Shown here piece by piece: positions 6,966 to 8,886 of a stretch of DNA of 8,886 bases (position 1 is its first letter; each line of letters opens with the position of its first letter). The stretch covers positions 1 through 8,886 of the forward strand of contig CACZPV010000276.1 in the NCBI GenBank assembly GCA_902783065.1. Direction: 5' to 3'. A model generated the notes under the pieces. That model was not told where the DNA came from. It searched no databases and was given only the letters and a program-made list of their open reading frames with translations. The stretch comes from an uncultured Ruminococcus sp. Its GTDB lineage: Bacteria > Bacillota > Clostridia > Oscillospirales > Acutalibacteraceae. A program made the position numbers and the translations under genes.

Positions 6966-6994
6966 ATTATATTTCTATTGATCATCAATGCCGA
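6966..6994 (-). promoter_or_regulatory. dusB: Candidate dusB promoter with spacer dyad
   Basis: On the minus strand TCGGCA (6994-6989) and a perfect TATAAT (6971-6966) are 17 bases apart, a sigma-A-type arrangement. The leader to dusB would be roughly 230-290 nt and contains the 6838-6868 hairpin. The spacer holds ATTGAT-c-ATCAAT (6977-6989), an operator-like dyad. The -35 matches only four of six consensus bases, so this is a candidate. Confidence 0.4.
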
Positions 6995-7015
6995 GTTTCA
7001 CGGATTCCGGCTTAT

Positions 7016-8284
7016 TTATTTCTTGTTTTTGATCCTATCCCAATAAGCCTTATAAGCTTGTTCCGTTTTATTTTCGCCCGGTTCATAATAAACCTCATTC
7101 TTTACCCCATCAGGAAGATATTGCTGCTCTACCCAATGGTCAGGATAATCATGTGGATACAAATAAAACTGACCTTTGATTTCTGCATCTGCTCCATCAT
7201 AGTGCTTGTTCTGCAGCTGCCGTGGAAAACCGCCCGCCTTGCCGGCTTCAATATCTGCCATTGCTCTTGCAACTGCATTGTAGGCTGAATTGGATTTGGG
7301 GGACTGTGCTACCAGTATTACCGCATCTGCCAGCGGAATCCTTGCTTCCGGCAGTCCCACCATCATTGCTGCATCGACAGCCGCTTTGACAATAGGAATA
7401 ATCTGCGGATTGGCAAGTCCCACATCCTCACATGCGCATACCATCAGCCGCCGGCAGGCGGACGGCAGATCATTTGCTTCCAGAATCCGTGCAAGATACA
7501 AAATTGCCGCATCAGGATCACTCCCCCTCATCGACTTCTGAAAAGCGGAAAGCAGATCATAATGTTCATCACCTTCACGGTCATACCGTACTGCACTTTT
7601 CTGTGTCAGCTGCGAAACGGTATCAACAGTAACATCAATCTTTTCTTCATAGCGTTTTGCTGCAATAACAGAAAGCTCCACAGCATTAATTGATTTTCTA
7701 ACATCGCCTCCGCAGGCATAGGCAATATACTCTGCCGCCTTTGGTTCAACATGAATTTCCGCTCCGAGTTCGCCGGAGAGATAATCATAAGCACGGTTTA
7801 CTGCTGCAATGACATCCTTTTGTTCAACAGGTTTAAACTCAAATACAGTTGAACGGCTAAGAATTGCGCTGTATACATAAAAGTACGGGTTTTCTGTTGT
7901 CGAAGCAATCAGAGTAATTCTTCCGTCTTCAATATATTCCAGAAGCGTCTGTTGTTGTTTTTTATTAAAATATTGAATTTCGTCAAGGTATAATAAGATT
8001 CCGTTGATACCGTTAAAACCATTAAGTTCTTCAAAGAGTGCCTTGATATCAGCTGTAGATGCTGTTGTACCGTTCAGTTTATGAAACGATCGGTTTGTTT
8101 GTCTGGCAATAATGGACGCAAGTGTTGTTTTACCCACACCGGACGGTCCATAAAACACCATATTTGGGATTTGTTTTGATTCAATGATATTCCGGAGTGG
8201 TCTGCCTTCATCCAGCAGATGATGCTGACCAACGATATCTTCTATATTTTTTGGACGCAATCTGTCCGCAAGCGGTGAACGCAT
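7016..8284 (-). CDS. rarA: Replication-associated recombination protein A (RarA/MgsA), AAA+ ATPase
   Basis: 422 residues, full length for RarA. It is a clamp-loader-like AAA+ ATPase that acts at stalled replication forks together with SSB. RPKNIEDIVGQHHL (10-23) opens the AAA+ module. Walker A is GPSGVGKTT (46-54) and Walker B is LLYLDEIQ (97-104), where many homologues have LDEIHRFNK and this one reads LDEIQYFNK. Sensor 1 with the family signature is STTENPYF, and LSRS holds the arginine finger. The C-terminal half has the tetramerisation and helical region, with ACEDVGLANP, LPEARIPLADA and the conserved tail around KHYDGADAEIKGQFYLYPHDY. The ATG at 8284 is preceded by GGAGGG at 8291-8296. 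A good minus-strand promoter lies about 120 bases upstream (8403-8431). Function is well supported. Confidence 0.96.
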   Translation of the reverse strand: MRSPLADRLRPKNIEDIVGQHHLLDEGRPLRNIIESKQIPNMVFYGPSGVGKTTLASIIARQTNRSFHKLNGTTASTADIKALFEELNGFNGINGILLYLDEIQYFNKKQQQTLLEYIEDGRITLIASTTENPYFYVYSAILSRSTVFEFKPVEQKDVIAAVNRAYDYLSGELGAEIHVEPKAAEYIAYACGGDVRKSINAVELSVIAAKRYEEKIDVTVDTVSQLTQKSAVRYDREGDEHYDLLSAFQKSMRGSDPDAAILYLARILEANDLPSACRRLMVCACEDVGLANPQIIPIVKAAVDAAMMVGLPEARIPLADAVILVAQSPKSNSAYNAVARAMADIEAGKAGGFPRQLQNKHYDGADAEIKGQFYLYPHDYPDHWVEQQYLPDGVKNEVYYEPGENKTEQAYKAYWDRIKNKK

Positions 8285-8290
8285 GCCATT

Positions 8291-8296
8291 CCCTCC
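8291..8296 (-). promoter_or_regulatory. rarA: Ribosome binding site of rarA
   Basis: On the minus strand GGAGGG stands six bases upstream of the ATG at 8284, supporting that start. Confidence 0.8.
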
Positions 8297-8402
8297 AATC
8301 CTTTCAGGTAATCTGAGTCCACGATACAGCTTAAATTTCAGAGCAGAAAGTATAAATGATTAACTCATAAAGCATAAGTGAATATTAAGCAATCTGTCTT
8401 AC

Positions 8403-8431
8403 AGTATATCAAAAACGAACACTAAAATCAA
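8403..8431 (-). promoter_or_regulatory. rarA: Sigma-A-type promoter for rarA
   Basis: On the minus strand TTGATT (8431-8426) and TATACT (8408-8403) are exactly 17 bases apart. TGA directly before the -10 gives an extended -10 (TGnTATACT). The predicted transcript starts near 8396, leaving a leader of about 110 nt before rarA. A second, weaker pair (TTATGC, 17 bases, TATACT at 8354-8349) lies closer to the gene. Confidence 0.7.
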
Positions 8432-8478
8432 TACAATCAAACTCTTAAACTTTACTGATTTTTGATAATTAAATCCTT

Positions 8479-8586
8479 AATCCGTGAAGTTGATTGATGA
8501 ATTATACAAAGAAAAGACATTCCTGTTTCATCTTATTAAGGGACTGCGGGCGTTACGCCGGATCCTTACCAATACTCGCAGCTATT
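8479..8586. repeat. Dispersed intergenic repeat, copy C (most complete)
   Basis: Its left part (AATCCGTGAAG at 8479 and TTTCATCTTATTAAGG at 8526-8541) matches copy B at 6781-6839. Its right part (8557-8586) matches copy A at 1598-1627 at 24 of 30 positions. The middle is a small hairpin GGCG-tta-CGCC (8549-8559). It therefore links the two partial copies into one layout: left arm, variable hairpin, right tail. Confidence 0.65.
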
Positions 8587-8786
8587 AAGGTTGACGATAT
8601 GTATAAAAATGCTTTTTGTGCAAAGTGTATAAAATAATGACCTATAATCAGAATAAATAATTCGTTTTAAATATAAAAATTATCGAATTATATACAAAAA
8701 CGTCAAATCTAATAGTATAATATTACAAAAATACCCATCCAAATTCTTGCTATATGCACAAAGAATATTTATTTATAAAAAAACGA

Positions 8787-8815
8787 TTGTATTTTATATA
8801 TTTTTGTGATAAAAT
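8787..8815 (+). promoter_or_regulatory. Plus-strand sigma-A-type promoter at right edge
   Basis: TTGTAT (8787-8792) and TAAAAT (8810-8815) are 17 bases apart, with TGA just before the -10 making an extended -10. Upstream is A/T-rich, as UP elements are. A start near 8822 would coincide with the ribosome binding site of the possible gene at 8832. So either the leader is very short or a different promoter is used. Confidence 0.5.
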
Positions 8816-8831
8816 AACAAAAAGGATATTA

Positions 8832-8886
8832 GTGCTTAGGGGTACTTGCACAATTATTTCCGGCGCCGGTTTTTTTCTGACGCACG
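8832..8886 (+). CDS. Possible start of an unrecognised gene, cut by the window end
   Basis: A GTG at 8832 has AAAGGA (8821-8826) five bases upstream and a promoter-like pair at 8787-8815. The frame stays open to the last base and gives 18 residues: VLRGTCTIISGAGFFLTH (first residue Met if used). The TCTIISGAGF stretch resembles a first beta strand followed by a glycine-rich turn, as at the start of Rossmann-like or thiamine diphosphokinase-like proteins, but it is far too short to assign. It would be transcribed divergently from rarA. The frame, ribosome binding site and promoter agree, yet 18 codons could be open by chance. Confidence 0.4.
   Translation, partial: MLRGTCTIISGAGFFLTH

Larger units (their letters stand above)
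6674..7015. other. rarA-dusB spacer with repeat copy and putative dusB leader
   Basis: If dusB starts at 6673 this gap is 342 bases (288 if at 6727). It contains a repeat copy with a 9-bp stem hairpin (6781-6868), an odd palindrome CACCTG-t-CAGGTG (6924-6936), a candidate minus-strand promoter (6966-6994) with a dyad in its spacer, and a 13-nt inverted counterpart of the repeat's left end (6994-7006). There is no clear intrinsic terminator for rarA, so read-through into dusB is possible. Confidence 0.6.
8285..8831. other. AT-rich spacer upstream of rarA
   Basis: These 547 bases hold no credible gene. They contain the rarA ribosome binding site and two minus-strand promoters (8349-8377 weak, 8403-8431 strong), a dispersed-repeat copy (8479-8586), an IR ATAATTCG/CGAATTAT (8657-8664 with 8684-8691), and a plus-strand promoter (8787-8815). 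A 12-codon frame at 8599-8637 is most likely chance. No DnaA-box cluster was seen. Confidence 0.6.

Noticed and set aside
6990..7011. GCCGA...TCCGGC stem after rarA as a terminator
   Set aside because: Only 4-5 bp of stem with a 12-nt loop and no T-tract on the minus strand.
7290..7541. Plus-strand Ala/Ser/Ile-rich frame inside rarA
   Set aside because: Shadow of the rarA C-terminal region on the other strand; low-complexity translation is a by-product of rarA codon use.
8599..8637. 12-codon frame MYKNAFCAKCIK with AAGG upstream and a C-x-x-C
   Set aside because: Too short, poor ribosome binding site, and adjoining a repeat in AT-rich DNA; chance is the simplest reading.
8600..8830. AT-rich region next to rarA as a possible replication origin
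   Set aside because: No cluster of DnaA boxes (TTATCCACA-like) and no dnaA, dnaN or repA nearby; AT-richness here is explained by promoters and spacer.
8859..8878. CCGGCGCCGG followed by seven Ts, looking like a terminator
   Set aside because: The palindrome leaves at most a 3-bp stem with a 4-nt loop, too weak to terminate, and it falls within the possible coding frame from 8832.

Overview
The window looks like a chromosomal segment of a moderately AT-rich, low-GC Gram-positive bacterium, most probably a gut Ruminococcus-type member of the Oscillospiraceae. This rests on a Cthe_2159-type acidic-polysaccharide-binding beta-helix protein with a Ser/Gln-rich linker, strong AGGAGG-type ribosome binding sites, and intergenic spacers carrying short degenerate hairpin repeats. 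The taxon is an inference from gene families and style; no rRNA or tRNA is present to confirm it.

Layout. Positions 1-1572 (+) hold the 3' part of a large secreted or surface carbohydrate-binding protein whose start lies outside the window. A convergent spacer with several hairpins (1573-1879) separates it from a block of five genes, all on the minus strand. In transcription order these are rarA (8284-7016, clamp-loader-like ATPase acting at stalled forks), dusB (start 6673 or 6727, end 5717, tRNA dihydrouridine synthase), a GtrB/DPM1-like family 2 glycosyltransferase (5391-4450), a class I SAM-dependent methyltransferase (4377-3661) and a large polytopic GT39/GT-C-like membrane protein (3658-1880). 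The right end is an AT-rich spacer with a good minus-strand promoter for rarA, another repeat copy, and a possible start of a plus-strand gene at 8832 that is cut by the window edge.

How the genes work together. The last three minus-strand genes are closely packed (72 nt, then 2 nt with a TTG start). They make a plausible glycan-modification cassette: the family 2 enzyme would charge a polyprenyl phosphate with a sugar on the cytoplasmic face, and the GT-C protein would transfer that sugar to an acceptor on the outside. The methyltransferase could modify the sugar, the lipid-linked intermediate or the acceptor. No GtrA-type flippase is visible. rarA and dusB are housekeeping genes with no evident functional link to the cassette.

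The most unusual material is non-coding. It comprises (i) a degenerate hairpin-bearing repeat with traces in three spacers, (ii) a palindromic repeat element between dusB and the glycosyltransferase with an 18-bp perfect stem followed by a T-tract on the strand opposite to all nearby genes, and (iii) a 13-nt dyad lying in the spacer of a candidate dusB promoter. No transposase, CRISPR array, phage gene, tRNA or rRNA was seen.
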